A program made the position numbers and the translations under genes. From positions 1 to 33,726 of the forward strand of contig JAACDL010000171.1 in assembly GCA_009936765.1 (NCBI GenBank): a DNA stretch of 33,726 nt, read 5' to 3'. This stretch comes from Methanobacteriota archaeon (lineage in GTDB: Archaea > Thermoplasmatota > Poseidoniia > Poseidoniales > Poseidoniaceae). The notes below the pieces were generated by a model, which was not told the origin of the DNA, searched no databases, and worked only from the letters and a program-made list of their open reading frames with translations. This document shows positions 9,382 through 18,082 of this stretch, in pieces; position 1 is the stretch's first letter; each line of letters begins with the position of its first letter.

Positions 9382-9411
9382 TCACCTCCGTTCTCTTTTA
9401 ATTTGATTATT

Positions 9412-9603
9412 TCACTCTGCCATCTTTGTCCTGATGCGCGCTATTGAGCGGCGGCAGGCCTTGAAAGCGCCCATGTTAGACGGGGTACCACCAAGTGATT
9501 GCTCTGCACGAAGTTGAAGAAGTTCTTCTTGTAACTCAGCAAGCCTATCGACTAAAGCATCAGAACTCATTGATGCGATTTCTCGGTTAGAAACGTGTGT
9601 CAC
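9412..9603 (-). CDS. rpl29: 50S ribosomal protein uL29
   Basis: REIASMSSDALVDRLAELQEELLQLRAEQSLGGTPSNMGAFKACRRSIARIRTKMAE; lies between uS3 and aIF1. Confidence 0.92.
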   Translation of the reverse strand: MTHVSNREIASMSSDALVDRLAELQEELLQLRAEQSLGGTPSNMGAFKACRRSIARIRTKMAE

Positions 9604-10271
9604 TCAGAACCCTCCTCTGCTTTTGGAGCATCTTCTGATGCTTCTGCATTCATTCTCAATTGCTCTTCAGAGTAAATTGTGATTTCGTGAGGTAGTTTGG
9701 TTCCTTTGCGCATGATTGCTACTGTTACACCGATTGTACCTAGTTTCTTGATACAAACTGAATATCCAACATCCATGTGTTGTAGAGCTGTTTCGCCACA
9801 GTACTTGACGTGTCCAAGAACGAACTTCTGTGTCCTGTTTCGACTTCCAGTTAGTTTACCTGCAAGAGTGATAATTACACCACGTGCTCCTGCTTCCATG
9901 ATATTCAGGGCAGCGGAGTGGCCTGCACGGCGGTAGTACCATCCACGCTCCATTGCGCTTGCGATCTTTTCTGCCATAACTTGTGCATTTAGTGCTGCAT
10001 CTTCGACTTCGTCTACTTTCAGACGAGGATTCTCTAGACCAAATCTCTCATCCAATTGCTTCTGAAGTTCGTTGATAATCTTACCTTTGCGGCCGATAAC
10101 CATACCTGGGCGTTCTGCCTTGACTGTTACTTCAGTACCAGTAGGTGTTCTACGGATATCTAATCCACCGAATCCGGCTTTCTTGGTGTTGTTCATCAAG
10201 AACTCTTTTACTAGGTGGCGCTCGACGTTACGGTCGATGATTTGCCTTAGTGTACTCTTATTGTTACTCAT
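9600..10271 (-). CDS. rps3: 30S ribosomal protein uS3
   Basis: Lies between uL22 and uL29; KH-domain signature VTVKAERPGMVIGRKGKIINELQKQLDERFG; ...AGARGVIITLAGKLTGSRNRTQKF. Confidence 0.95.
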   Translation of the reverse strand: MSNNKSTLRQIIDRNVERHLVKEFLMNNTKKAGFGGLDIRRTPTGTEVTVKAERPGMVIGRKGKIINELQKQLDERFGLENPRLKVDEVEDAALNAQVMAEKIASAMERGWYYRRAGHSAALNIMEAGARGVIITLAGKLTGSRNRTQKFVLGHVKYCGETALQHMDVGYSVCIKKLGTIGVTVAIMRKGTKLPHEITIYSEEQLRMNAEASEDAPKAEEGSE

Positions 10272-10282
10272 GATAATTCACC

Positions 10283-10882
10283 TCAGAAGTCGTCCTCCAA
10301 CTCGTCCTCAGCACCGCTGAAGTCTTCTAGGAATAATTCGAGATTTACTCGGTAGTGGTTCTTAGGAGATGCACGTCCACGAGCACGTGGAGTCCATCCT
10401 CTCTTAATCTGGCCACGGTGCGCAGCACAGTGGGTAATTACCATCTCTTCAGGATCGATGTCCTCATATTGATGGCGTGCATTTTCCATGCAACTTTCCA
10501 ACAGCTTGATCATTATTCGGCTAGCCTTAACTGGATAGCGTCCAGGACCGATTCCACCTTTGCGGTGTCCAACCATTGAAGGTCCAGATCGCTTGCGCTT
10601 CTTGTTTCCAGAACCTAGACGGAATGGAACTGCAACAGCCTTCTTACGAATATCAGGCCTGTCACTGTCAATCTTCAGTACGTTGTTTAGGAAAGTGATA
10701 GCATCCCCTGCTGTACGGTGCTTGATGGCACGTGCAATCTCGAAGAGGTGCTTTACGTGAACATCTGCGTTAACTGCACGAGCAGTTGCTAGGCGGCTTC
10801 CCTGAAGGAGCTGTGTGTAGCCCTTCTGAGGAAGTTCCTTACGCTTGGATCTGCGGTCCATTTCTGATTTCTTCCAACCCAT
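10283..10882 (-). CDS. rpl22: 50S ribosomal protein uL22
   Basis: MGWKKSEMDRRSKRKELPQKGYTQLLQGSRLATARAVNADVHVKHLFEIARAIKHRTAGDAITFLNNVL...THCAAHRGQIKRGWTPRARGRASPK. Confidence 0.94.
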   Translation of the reverse strand: MGWKKSEMDRRSKRKELPQKGYTQLLQGSRLATARAVNADVHVKHLFEIARAIKHRTAGDAITFLNNVLKIDSDRPDIRKKAVAVPFRLGSGNKKRKRSGPSMVGHRKGGIGPGRYPVKASRIMIKLLESCMENARHQYEDIDPEEMVITHCAAHRGQIKRGWTPRARGRASPKNHYRVNLELFLEDFSGAEDELEDDF

Positions 10883-10892
10883 AATAATCACC

Positions 10893-11387
10893 TCACTTCA
10901 ATGCCACGTGCGTAGAAGAGCGAGTCGCACCAACACCAGGTCCAGAATGTGTTACATTCTTTCGTGTTAGAGCGAACTCTCCTAGATAGTGACCTATCAT
11001 CTCTGGCTTGACTTCTATTTCGACGAAGTTCTGTCCGTTGTGAACAGCGATTCTCTTGCCGACGAATTCAGGCAGGATTGGGACGTCACGGCGGTGCGTG
11101 CGTACTGTACGGCCGGTTGAGCGGCGCATACGGTTAATGAAGTGCTCATTTTCAGAAGATAGTCCACGAGCAATAGATCTGCGTGCACGGCTAGTTAGCA
11201 GTGTGATTACAGATGGTGCGGATGGGTCCTCTTCAGACGGCCATAGTGGCATAGTCTTGAGTTCTTCAACTTGGAAACCACGGTATGTGAATTCTTTCTT
11301 CTTACGACCTGTTACAGTAGTGCGCTTCTTACGAGCCTTTCTTCTGCTCGCTTTAGGGGTCATAAAGGACTTCTTTTTCTTTGCCAT
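10893..11387 (-). CDS. rps19: 30S ribosomal protein uS19
   Basis: KKKEFTYRGFQVEELKTM...TVRTHRRDVPILPEFVGKRIAVHNGQNFVEIEVKPEMIGHYLGEFALTRKNVTHSGPGVGATRSS. Confidence 0.95.
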   Translation of the reverse strand: MAKKKKSFMTPKASRRKARKKRTTVTGRKKKEFTYRGFQVEELKTMPLWPSEEDPSAPSVITLLTSRARRSIARGLSSENEHFINRMRRSTGRTVRTHRRDVPILPEFVGKRIAVHNGQNFVEIEVKPEMIGHYLGEFALTRKNVTHSGPGVGATRSSTHVALK

Positions 11388-11398
11388 AATAATTCACC

Positions 11399-12118
11399 TC
11401 AGACCTTCTTGCCGCGGCCTCTTCCTGTGCGGCTTGGAGCTATGTTACCGACCTTAGCACCCGGAGGAGTGCCACGAGCGACGGAGTTTGGACCGTGAAC
11501 CGCTTGGTGGTTTCCTCCACCGTGCGGGTGATCTACTGGGTTCATTGCAACTCCACTTACGTGAGGATACAACTTACCACGAGCCTTAGCCTTGTAGTGA
11601 GCAGCACCTGCAGTTCGCAGAGGCATTTCACCACGGCCGTGGCCAGCAAGAACACCTATTGTTGCTCTACACAAACTAGGCATATCCTTTGAGACGCCAG
11701 ATGGTAGTCTAACACGTACCTTTCCATTGTCAAGGTGTGCTTCAATACTTGCAGAGTTACCTGCTGTTCTTGCAACCTTTCCTCCGTCACCTGGACGAAG
11801 TTCTAGATTGTTAATCGCTGTTCCTTCTGGAATATTTGCGATTGAAGTGATGTTACCAGGCCTTAGTGCGACATTGTCGCCTATTGCAACTGATGAACCG
11901 ATTGAGATTCCTTCTGTTGCAACGACGAGGTTTGTCTGACCGTCTGGTAGTTTCAAACGTGCCAGAGGTGCTGTGTGCACCGGACTGTGGATAAGTTCTG
12001 TGACTTCTCCAACTACATCCTTTACGCGTGGCATTGTGTTTGAACCTGGGAACCTGTGGCTCGCCACGCGGTAGCGCGGTGAGCTTCCCTTTCGTTGTGA
12101 ACGTGTACGCTTACCCAT
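11399..12118 (-). CDS. rpl2: 50S ribosomal protein uL2
   Basis: ...YKAKARGKLYPHVSGVAMNPVDHPHGGGNHQAVHGPNSVARGTPPGAKVGNIAPSRTGRGRG. Confidence 0.96.
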   Translation of the reverse strand: MGKRTRSQRKGSSPRYRVASHRFPGSNTMPRVKDVVGEVTELIHSPVHTAPLARLKLPDGQTNLVVATEGISIGSSVAIGDNVALRPGNITSIANIPEGTAINNLELRPGDGGKVARTAGNSASIEAHLDNGKVRVRLPSGVSKDMPSLCRATIGVLAGHGRGEMPLRTAGAAHYKAKARGKLYPHVSGVAMNPVDHPHGGGNHQAVHGPNSVARGTPPGAKVGNIAPSRTGRGRGKKV

Positions 12119-12130
12119 GATATCACCTCA

Positions 12131-12391
12131 TCAGAATGCGCCAAGTCGCATTGCAGCCTCATCTGCATGGTAGCCATCTGCTAATCTAACGCTAGCTACC
12201 TTTCCGTTCTTGGTATTACGGACATTGACTTTAGCAACTTCAGCATCGAATAATTTCTCAACTGCTGCTGCGATTTCGGACTTAGTTGCACTGCGGCGGA
12301 CGATGAACTCAAGGCGATTGCCTCCAGTTCTTGCTTCCATAGCCTTTTCAGTGATCCAAGGCATCTTGATTATGTCATACGGATTTACCAT
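12131..12391 (-). CDS. rpl23: 50S ribosomal protein uL23
   Basis: MVNPYDIIKMPWITEKAMEARTGGNRLEFIVRRSATKSEIAAAVEKLFDAEVAKVNVRNTKNGKV. Confidence 0.95.
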   Translation of the reverse strand: MVNPYDIIKMPWITEKAMEARTGGNRLEFIVRRSATKSEIAAAVEKLFDAEVAKVNVRNTKNGKVASVRLADGYHADEAAMRLGAF

Positions 12392-12404
12392 TCATCACAC
12401 CTCC

Positions 12405-13274
12405 TCAGTTCAGTGCCTCCACTGCTGCCTTAGTAAAGACAGTTAGACGGCCAAGGTCGCCACCAGGGGCGAGATGCTCGGCTGATAGGTCCTTAGCGGC
12501 GACTACGTCGACGCCTGGGAGATTGCGGGCAGCCTTAGCAAGGCCGTCCTTGTTAGCAACAACTAGTAAGACACTCTTAGGCGTCTTGTGGACACGTCCA
12601 CGCATTGTTGCTTTACCTGCTCTAATCTTTCGACCATTGCTTGCACGGCGAAGATCGTCTCCAAGGCCAAGAGCCTCGAAGATTGCACTGACCTTGCGAG
12701 TTCCACCAGATAGGTTGAATGCTTCAATGTCAATTTTCTTACCGTTTTCGGAATAGTCACCAAGAATGATTGGTAGAGTTGAGATTTCATCTGCGAAGCG
12801 GTGTCCACGATTGGATACCATTTCTATATCGGTAGTTGCAGCAAGTGCAGAGTTACGAGCTAGTCTTCTTTCGTTACGGTTCAACTTACGAGACCAGTCT
12901 TTCTCGACCTTTGGTCCGTGAGCACGGCGACCACCTAGAGTGTGCGGATTTTGTGCACCACGGCGCTGACCGGTGCTTCTCATAATTCTGGAGACACCAC
13001 GACCCTTACCCCACCATTCGACGGAGTGCTTCATACCGGCCATAGGCTTACGCTTTCCAACATGTGCGTTGGAACCGTACGCCTGCCTGCGGTTAGCACG
13101 AGCGCTTGCTACTGCCAACTTGACTAAATCTGTACGAATTGAAGTGCTGAAAGACTCAGGTAGCGATACCTTCTTGCCCATCTCCACATCTATTTCGTAG
13201 ACTTCCTGAAGGCGTCCAGCATCGAGTTCGTCTTGCTCGACCTTGTTGATGATGTTGTGTACTGATACCTTCAT
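12405..13274 (-). CDS. rpl4: 50S ribosomal protein uL4
   Basis: Archaeal L4: VEMGKKVSLPESFSTSIRTDLVKLAVASARANRRQAYGSNAHVGKRKPMAGMKHSVEWWGKGRGVSRI. Confidence 0.95.
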   Translation of the reverse strand: MKVSVHNIINKVEQDELDAGRLQEVYEIDVEMGKKVSLPESFSTSIRTDLVKLAVASARANRRQAYGSNAHVGKRKPMAGMKHSVEWWGKGRGVSRIMRSTGQRRGAQNPHTLGGRRAHGPKVEKDWSRKLNRNERRLARNSALAATTDIEMVSNRGHRFADEISTLPIILGDYSENGKKIDIEAFNLSGGTRKVSAIFEALGLGDDLRRASNGRKIRAGKATMRGRVHKTPKSVLLVVANKDGLAKAARNLPGVDVVAAKDLSAEHLAPGGDLGRLTVFTKAAVEALN

Positions 13275-13276
13275 CT

Positions 13277-14305
13277 TCAGACCCCCTGCTTGCTAGCTGT
13301 GCTAACATAAGTTATCTCGAACGGATGTTCGGTCTTGTCAGATCCACGAGTAGCGTCACGGAATCTAACCAAGCGCTTTGCAGGGCCAGGTAGGCTTCCC
13401 TTTACTAGTACGTATTCGGAGTTGACTTCTCCATAGCGCAGGAATCCTCCAGCTGGAGTGATTGCCTTGTCTTCTGCAGAAGCGATTGAAAGAATTCTCT
13501 TGTTGTATTCAGTACGCTGGTGGTAACCTGTTTGACCACCTTGACGGATTGTCTTACGTACATACCCTGTACCGAAGTCACCCATGTTACCGTGTTGTCG
13601 GCGTTTCTTGGAGTTCTTGTGAGATTGCAGCTTACCACCGAATCTCTTGATTACACCTTGCCATCCATATCCCTTGGTAACTCCGACAGCATCTACGAAG
13701 ACGCCTTCAGTGAATACATCACCAATTGATAATTCTTGACCGATGTTCTCCTTTGCCCATTCTAACTTAGCAGCAGAATCGCCACCAACTAGTCCGAGTT
13801 CCATAACTTCTGGAGTCTTGGAAGGAGTTCCTGTAATTGAATGCGGCTGAGTTGCAGCGATGATTCTAACTTCAACAAGGTCTGCTTTACCAAGCGCTTC
13901 AAGGTGCTTTTCAGTCTCGTGTGATTTTAGAGCATTCTTGTGAAGGCGGCGTTCTACTAGTTGTGGGAACGCTTCTGAAATTTGTTCTGAATCTACCCAT
14001 GCTTCACCAGCGGCTTGCTTGCCGTAAGGAGTCATTTTGTATCCTCGAACACCGAGTACTCTCATCTTAGGTACCTCGACAACGGTTACAGGAATTCTGA
14101 TTTCCTGTCCCGCACTGTTCGATCTAGGGTTTAGATCACGAGCCATGATGTGGGTCATGCCAGCCTTCCAGCCGGCGAATCCCTGTACACGGACCTCGCT
14201 CGCATCGGTTTCTGGCCACGACTTGACGTGTCCAAAATGGCGTGCTGACCGCTTACGCGGGCTAAACGCCATACTACCACGTCTTGGGTGACTTCTCTTT
14301 GCCAT
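13277..14305 (-). CDS. rpl3: 50S ribosomal protein uL3
   Basis: MAKRSHPRRGSMAFSPRKRSARHFGHVKSWPETDASEVRVQGFAGWKAGMTHIM...; first gene of the cluster. Confidence 0.96.
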   Translation of the reverse strand: MAKRSHPRRGSMAFSPRKRSARHFGHVKSWPETDASEVRVQGFAGWKAGMTHIMARDLNPRSNSAGQEIRIPVTVVEVPKMRVLGVRGYKMTPYGKQAAGEAWVDSEQISEAFPQLVERRLHKNALKSHETEKHLEALGKADLVEVRIIAATQPHSITGTPSKTPEVMELGLVGGDSAAKLEWAKENIGQELSIGDVFTEGVFVDAVGVTKGYGWQGVIKRFGGKLQSHKNSKKRRQHGNMGDFGTGYVRKTIRQGGQTGYHQRTEYNKRILSIASAEDKAITPAGGFLRYGEVNSEYVLVKGSLPGPAKRLVRFRDATRGSDKTEHPFEITYVSTASKQGV

Positions 14306-14510
14306 TTTTTCGGCCTCCTATGTTTCCGATACTCCGCATTGGCCCCCCGATAAGGGGCGTACAGAGGCTCTTCCGGTTGGGGAACCGCCGTGACACTGGC
14401 TCTCAGTCCACGATTGGGACGGGGAGTGATGGGGTGCTGTGCATTGCCCACTGTGTCTGGCTGCTCACCTTCTGAGCAGTCTCCCGACTTACCTCCCCTA
14501 TATGAGTGGT
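14306..14510 (-). promoter_or_regulatory. Putative long structured leader and promoter of the ribosomal operon
   Basis: Minus-strand TATA-like CTCATATAGGGGAGG near 14493-14510. Between it and the uL3 start are three perfect inverted repeats: 14461-14479 (CTGCTCA/TGAGCAG), 14374-14387 (CGGTT/AACCG) and 14342-14358 (GCCCC/GGGGC). Confidence 0.4.
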
Positions 14511-14641
14511 TCGGTTAAGAACGCTGTATAGGGCCGCTGGACACTGATGGTAATTGACAGTCTTCAAGCATTGTGGTTCGAACTGAAATTGAAGCACCAC
14601 CCATGCAAATCCTCTTGAGCCACCGACGCACACTCTTGCTT

Positions 14642-17212
14642 ATGACCCCTGTGCTAACCCACCCTCGTCTCTGCGATGGTGTTGAAGCTAGGGCGTACCA
14701 ATTAGCGGCAGCAAAACAAGCCATCTCAGGCTCCACACTACTTGTTATGCCGACTGGTTTGGGAAAAACTGCTGTTCAATGGATGGCTATGGCCGAGGCT
14801 TTGGACGGACCTGGTAAGATCGTCTTAGTAGCCCCAACCACAGGACTTGTAGCCCAGCAAGCCAAGATGGCAAGAGAGTTCGTGAATTGCGATGATGAAC
14901 TTATCGTTACCCTTACTGGTCAAGACCGCCCTGCCAAAAGAGAAGTAATTTGGAAAGATGCCAAGATAGTTATGGCTACCCCCCATGTAATTAGAAACGA
15001 TGCGAGGAATGGAAGAATATTACTTTCTGAGATTGACTTACTAATCGTAGATGAGGCACATCACGCAACAGGGTCTGATTCAATGGCACAGTTAGGCGAT
15101 ATGTATCTTGAATCATCATCGAAAGCCCTAGTTTTGGCTGCGACTGCGTCCCCCGGTGTGAAAGCAGCGAAAGTATTGGAAGTGATTCAGCGACTAGGAA
15201 TTGAAAGATTACATGTCACAAAAAGAGAAGATGATTTAGTTCAACCGTACATCACATCGATGGAAATTGAAAAACATGAATTGAATTTACCTGATAAATT
15301 GTTAGAGATTATTCGCCCATTAAGAATTCTTGAGGCTGAAGAAGCAGAGTTTCTAACTAGAGGAGGTTTTCTTGTCAAGGCAGGTAGAATCACGACTGCT
15401 GCTATCGAAGAGGCACATAGAAGAGCTAGTGCCGCTATTGGGCGTGGAGATGCTAGAGGATATGATGCTGCCAAAAGAATCGGTGATATTCGAAGATTAC
15501 ACCGTCTGCTAGATTTGCTAGACACTCAAGGCCTCAAGTGTGCAATAAAATATCTTGAAAGGGCTAAAATGGAGAAAGACCGCAAGACCAAGAGATTTCT
15601 ATCATTATCCCCTGTTGCCGACCTTCTCAGAGAACACAGAGATAGCGAAGAACTTCATCCTAAACCACACTTAGTACTAGATTTAGTAAACAAAGGATTA
15701 GAGAATGGTGGCAAAGTGATTATTTTCACAGAGTATAGAGATACTGTTGATAATCTACTGCAGATTCTGGATTCGGAGTCAGGTATCAAACCTGGTAGAT
15801 TTGTTGGACAAACCACTAAAGGAAGTCAATTGGGAATGAAACAAAAAGAGCAGATTGCTCAACTGAACAGATTTCGAGATGGAGAAATCAATGTACTTGT
15901 AGCTACAAGCGTAGGTGAAGAAGGGTTAGATGTTCCAGCAGCAGATAGTGTGATTCTGTACGAGCCGGTCCCGAGTGCCATTAGAGCCATCCAAAGACGT
16001 GGAAGAACTGCAAGACAGAAAGATGGTGATGTTCACATATTATTGGCGAAGGGAACTAGAGATGAGTATGTCCAACAGGCATCATTGCGTCGTGAACAAA
16101 TGATGTACAGAACTCTAGATTCACTACAGAAGCAATCTAGGTTACCAAGAAGGTCACCCCCTAATTCTGATGTCTTAGCATCATTCACAATTGATGGAAG
16201 TAATGCTGAAGACTTCATTGAATCTGAAGAAAAGAGACTTTACCGCAAAAAAGAAACTATTCAAGATAAACCAAAAGCGAAAAAGAAAGTTGAAATACAG
16301 ACTGAACAACCTCTGAATCGACCAAGAAATCAACGCTCTTTAGCAGATTTTGCTTCCACGAATGAAGAAACTAAACCTGTTGATTGGTGGAAACCAGTAT
16401 TGGATGGAACTGAAACACACACCAGAGAAAATGAGGCTAAAGTCGCAGCTGCTGCTCAGACTGAAGTTAATTCACTGAGCGTTGAAAGAGATTCTGAAAC
16501 TCTGATTACAATAGATCACAGAGAAGCGAATTCAACATTACCAGCGATGCTCAAACTTCACGGTCACCAAATAAGCCTGGAAAACCTGACTATAGGCGAC
16601 ATTAGAATTTCAGATCGGATATTGATTGAAAGAAAAAGCGCTAGAGACTTAGTAGATTCATTGATTGATGGAAGACTAATCCATCAAGCTAGAAGGTTAC
16701 ATAGTGCAGCACCCAGACCATTATTGATTGTTGAATCAAATGAAACTCAAAGGGTCCATCCTAATGCGATCCATGGAGCAATGGCCTGGATAACATTAGA
16801 TTTGGGATTGCCAGTAATAATGACTGGTTCGCCTGAACAAACTGCAAGATTTGTTTCCATTGCTGCTAAAAGAGAGGCAAGAGTTCTGGATTTACTAATG
16901 ACTCATTCCCGAAGAAGCCCAAAAGACGCAGAAAAGTCTGCAATTAAAGCCGCATCTTCCGAGATCATGTCAATAATTAATGGTGATATAGAGCACGGGG
17001 TTTTGTCCAAGAAATGGGACCAAGAAGTTCTGAAACAACGCACTAGAATACTCGGTGAATTACCGGGAATTGGACCCAAAACCGCTGAAAGAATTATGCA
17101 AGCATCCAAGGACATAATGGGATTATGTGCCATGAGTGAGCACGAACTGACTCAGATAGATGGAGTGTCTTCGATTCAGGCTAAAGACCTGTTCAAATTC
17201 CTTCACGGTTAA
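14642..17212 (+). CDS. hef: Hef-type DEAH helicase / XPF-family nuclease
   Basis: Helicase motifs MPTGLGKTAVQW, DEAHHATG, ATASPG, QRRGRTAR. XPF nuclease core DHREANSTLP...RILIERKSARDLVDSLIDGRL. C-terminal HhH: LGELPGIGPKTAERIM. ORF is open from 14573; Met at 14642 (MTPVLTHPRLCDG) is the likely start. Confidence 0.93.
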   Translation: MTPVLTHPRLCDGVEARAYQLAAAKQAISGSTLLVMPTGLGKTAVQWMAMAEALDGPGKIVLVAPTTGLVAQQAKMAREFVNCDDELIVTLTGQDRPAKREVIWKDAKIVMATPHVIRNDARNGRILLSEIDLLIVDEAHHATGSDSMAQLGDMYLESSSKALVLAATASPGVKAAKVLEVIQRLGIERLHVTKREDDLVQPYITSMEIEKHELNLPDKLLEIIRPLRILEAEEAEFLTRGGFLVKAGRITTAAIEEAHRRASAAIGRGDARGYDAAKRIGDIRRLHRLLDLLDTQGLKCAIKYLERAKMEKDRKTKRFLSLSPVADLLREHRDSEELHPKPHLVLDLVNKGLENGGKVIIFTEYRDTVDNLLQILDSESGIKPGRFVGQTTKGSQLGMKQKEQIAQLNRFRDGEINVLVATSVGEEGLDVPAADSVILYEPVPSAIRAIQRRGRTARQKDGDVHILLAKGTRDEYVQQASLRREQMMYRTLDSLQKQSRLPRRSPPNSDVLASFTIDGSNAEDFIESEEKRLYRKKETIQDKPKAKKKVEIQTEQPLNRPRNQRSLADFASTNEETKPVDWWKPVLDGTETHTRENEAKVAAAAQTEVNSLSVERDSETLITIDHREANSTLPAMLKLHGHQISLENLTIGDIRISDRILIERKSARDLVDSLIDGRLIHQARRLHSAAPRPLLIVESNETQRVHPNAIHGAMAWITLDLGLPVIMTGSPEQTARFVSIAAKREARVLDLLMTHSRRSPKDAEKSAIKAASSEIMSIINGDIEHGVLSKKWDQEVLKQRTRILGELPGIGPKTAERIMQASKDIMGLCAMSEHELTQIDGVSSIQAKDLFKFLHG

Positions 17213-18073
17213 TCATGAACCAATCATCATTGCACGAGTCTTGAGTTGTGCAAACCTATCAGTAAAGTGGCCCAGTGCAAAGGCAACAATCTCGGTGAAG
17301 TTTACCACTGGGATGTTTGTGTCTTTGTTAGCAACACGTCCTGCCTTCCCTTGGTACGAATCAAGGTTTGAATGGGACTGTGTACAAGCACTTACAAGAA
17401 TTTGAGCCCCTGCTTTCTTAGCATCATTTAGAACTCTAGCAGTCATTTTCATTACTGAATCACCAAGAGATAGAAGCGAAGGATTGCCTACACTAGAGGT
17501 CTTACTCTTGTATTCGACAGGTCGGCCTCCTAAAGCAGTGATTAGCCTCTCCATGTAATCTGGGTTCCATGGATCATCGCCTCCGCATGCGCCTTTCATT
17601 TGCATGTGAGGTCCGTAGTAGCATGCGATATCTAGATCCAATGGATTTACAACTGCTGCTTCTACTTTATCCAGTCCAATCTCATCAACTAATACATGAA
17701 GCAAGTGATTTGTAGAGATTTCAGAGGAATCAAGAGTCATTCCAGTAGTTCTCTCCAATACACGATTTGCATTTGCAAGAGCGATTGGGTCATTCTGGAA
17801 TGTCTCAAGTGAATCGTGAAGGATACCTTGAGCTGAAGCGCATGCTGTGATAATTTCATGCCCATTCATCTCAGCCAGTGCAAGGTTTCTTGCGTTTAGT
17901 GCTAGTTGTAGTTCCTTGTTGCCTTGCTTGATTATGTTTCCACCATCACCGTTGTAACCAACTATCTCAATCAGTTCAATCCCAAGACTGTTGCACAATG
18001 GCTGGATTGTATCCTCTACTTCTCTGGAAGATTGGCGGGCTACATTTCCGGGATAATAAGAATATTTTACCAT
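17213..18073 (-). CDS. HdrB/SdhE/TfrB C-terminal-like (CCG domain) protein with most Fe-S ligand cysteines substituted
   Basis: Fold landmarks YSYYPGNVARQSSREVEDTIQPLCNSLGIELIEI, ITACASAQGIL, DIACYYGPHMQMKGACGGDDPWNPDYMERLITALGGRPVEYKSKTSSVGNPSLLSLG, ILVSACTQSHSNLD. The CCG doublets are GD and SV. Start is coupled to the upstream gene's stop (TGAGGTGAAACTATG). Confidence 0.75.
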   Translation of the reverse strand: MVKYSYYPGNVARQSSREVEDTIQPLCNSLGIELIEIVGYNGDGGNIIKQGNKELQLALNARNLALAEMNGHEIITACASAQGILHDSLETFQNDPIALANANRVLERTTGMTLDSSEISTNHLLHVLVDEIGLDKVEAAVVNPLDLDIACYYGPHMQMKGACGGDDPWNPDYMERLITALGGRPVEYKSKTSSVGNPSLLSLGDSVMKMTARVLNDAKKAGAQILVSACTQSHSNLDSYQGKAGRVANKDTNIPVVNFTEIVAFALGHFTDRFAQLKTRAMMIGS

Positions 18074-18082
18074 AGTTTCACC

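Noticed and set aside
2022-14305. Ribosomal operon gene order including aIF1 and RNase P component as an anomaly
   Set aside because: The S3-L29-SUI1-Rnp1-S17 order is the standard archaeal arrangement.
14155-14451. Minus ORF 14155-14451 (98 aa) in the uL3 leader
   Set aside because: Runs out of frame into uL3, low-complexity Arg/Pro composition, no plausible RBS; the region is better explained as a structured leader.
14306-14510. Considered SRP RNA or RNase P RNA in the uL3 upstream region
   Set aside because: No SRP GNAR/asymmetric loop signature or RNase P conserved cores seen; only simple hairpins.
14515-14736. Minus ORFs 14515-14736 and 14403-14633 near the hef start
   Set aside because: Overlap the Hef N-terminus or the intergenic region antisense; no domain signal.
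14642-17212. Hef fusion helicase-nuclease as a novel system
   Set aside because: The DEAH helicase plus XPF nuclease architecture is already well described in euryarchaea.
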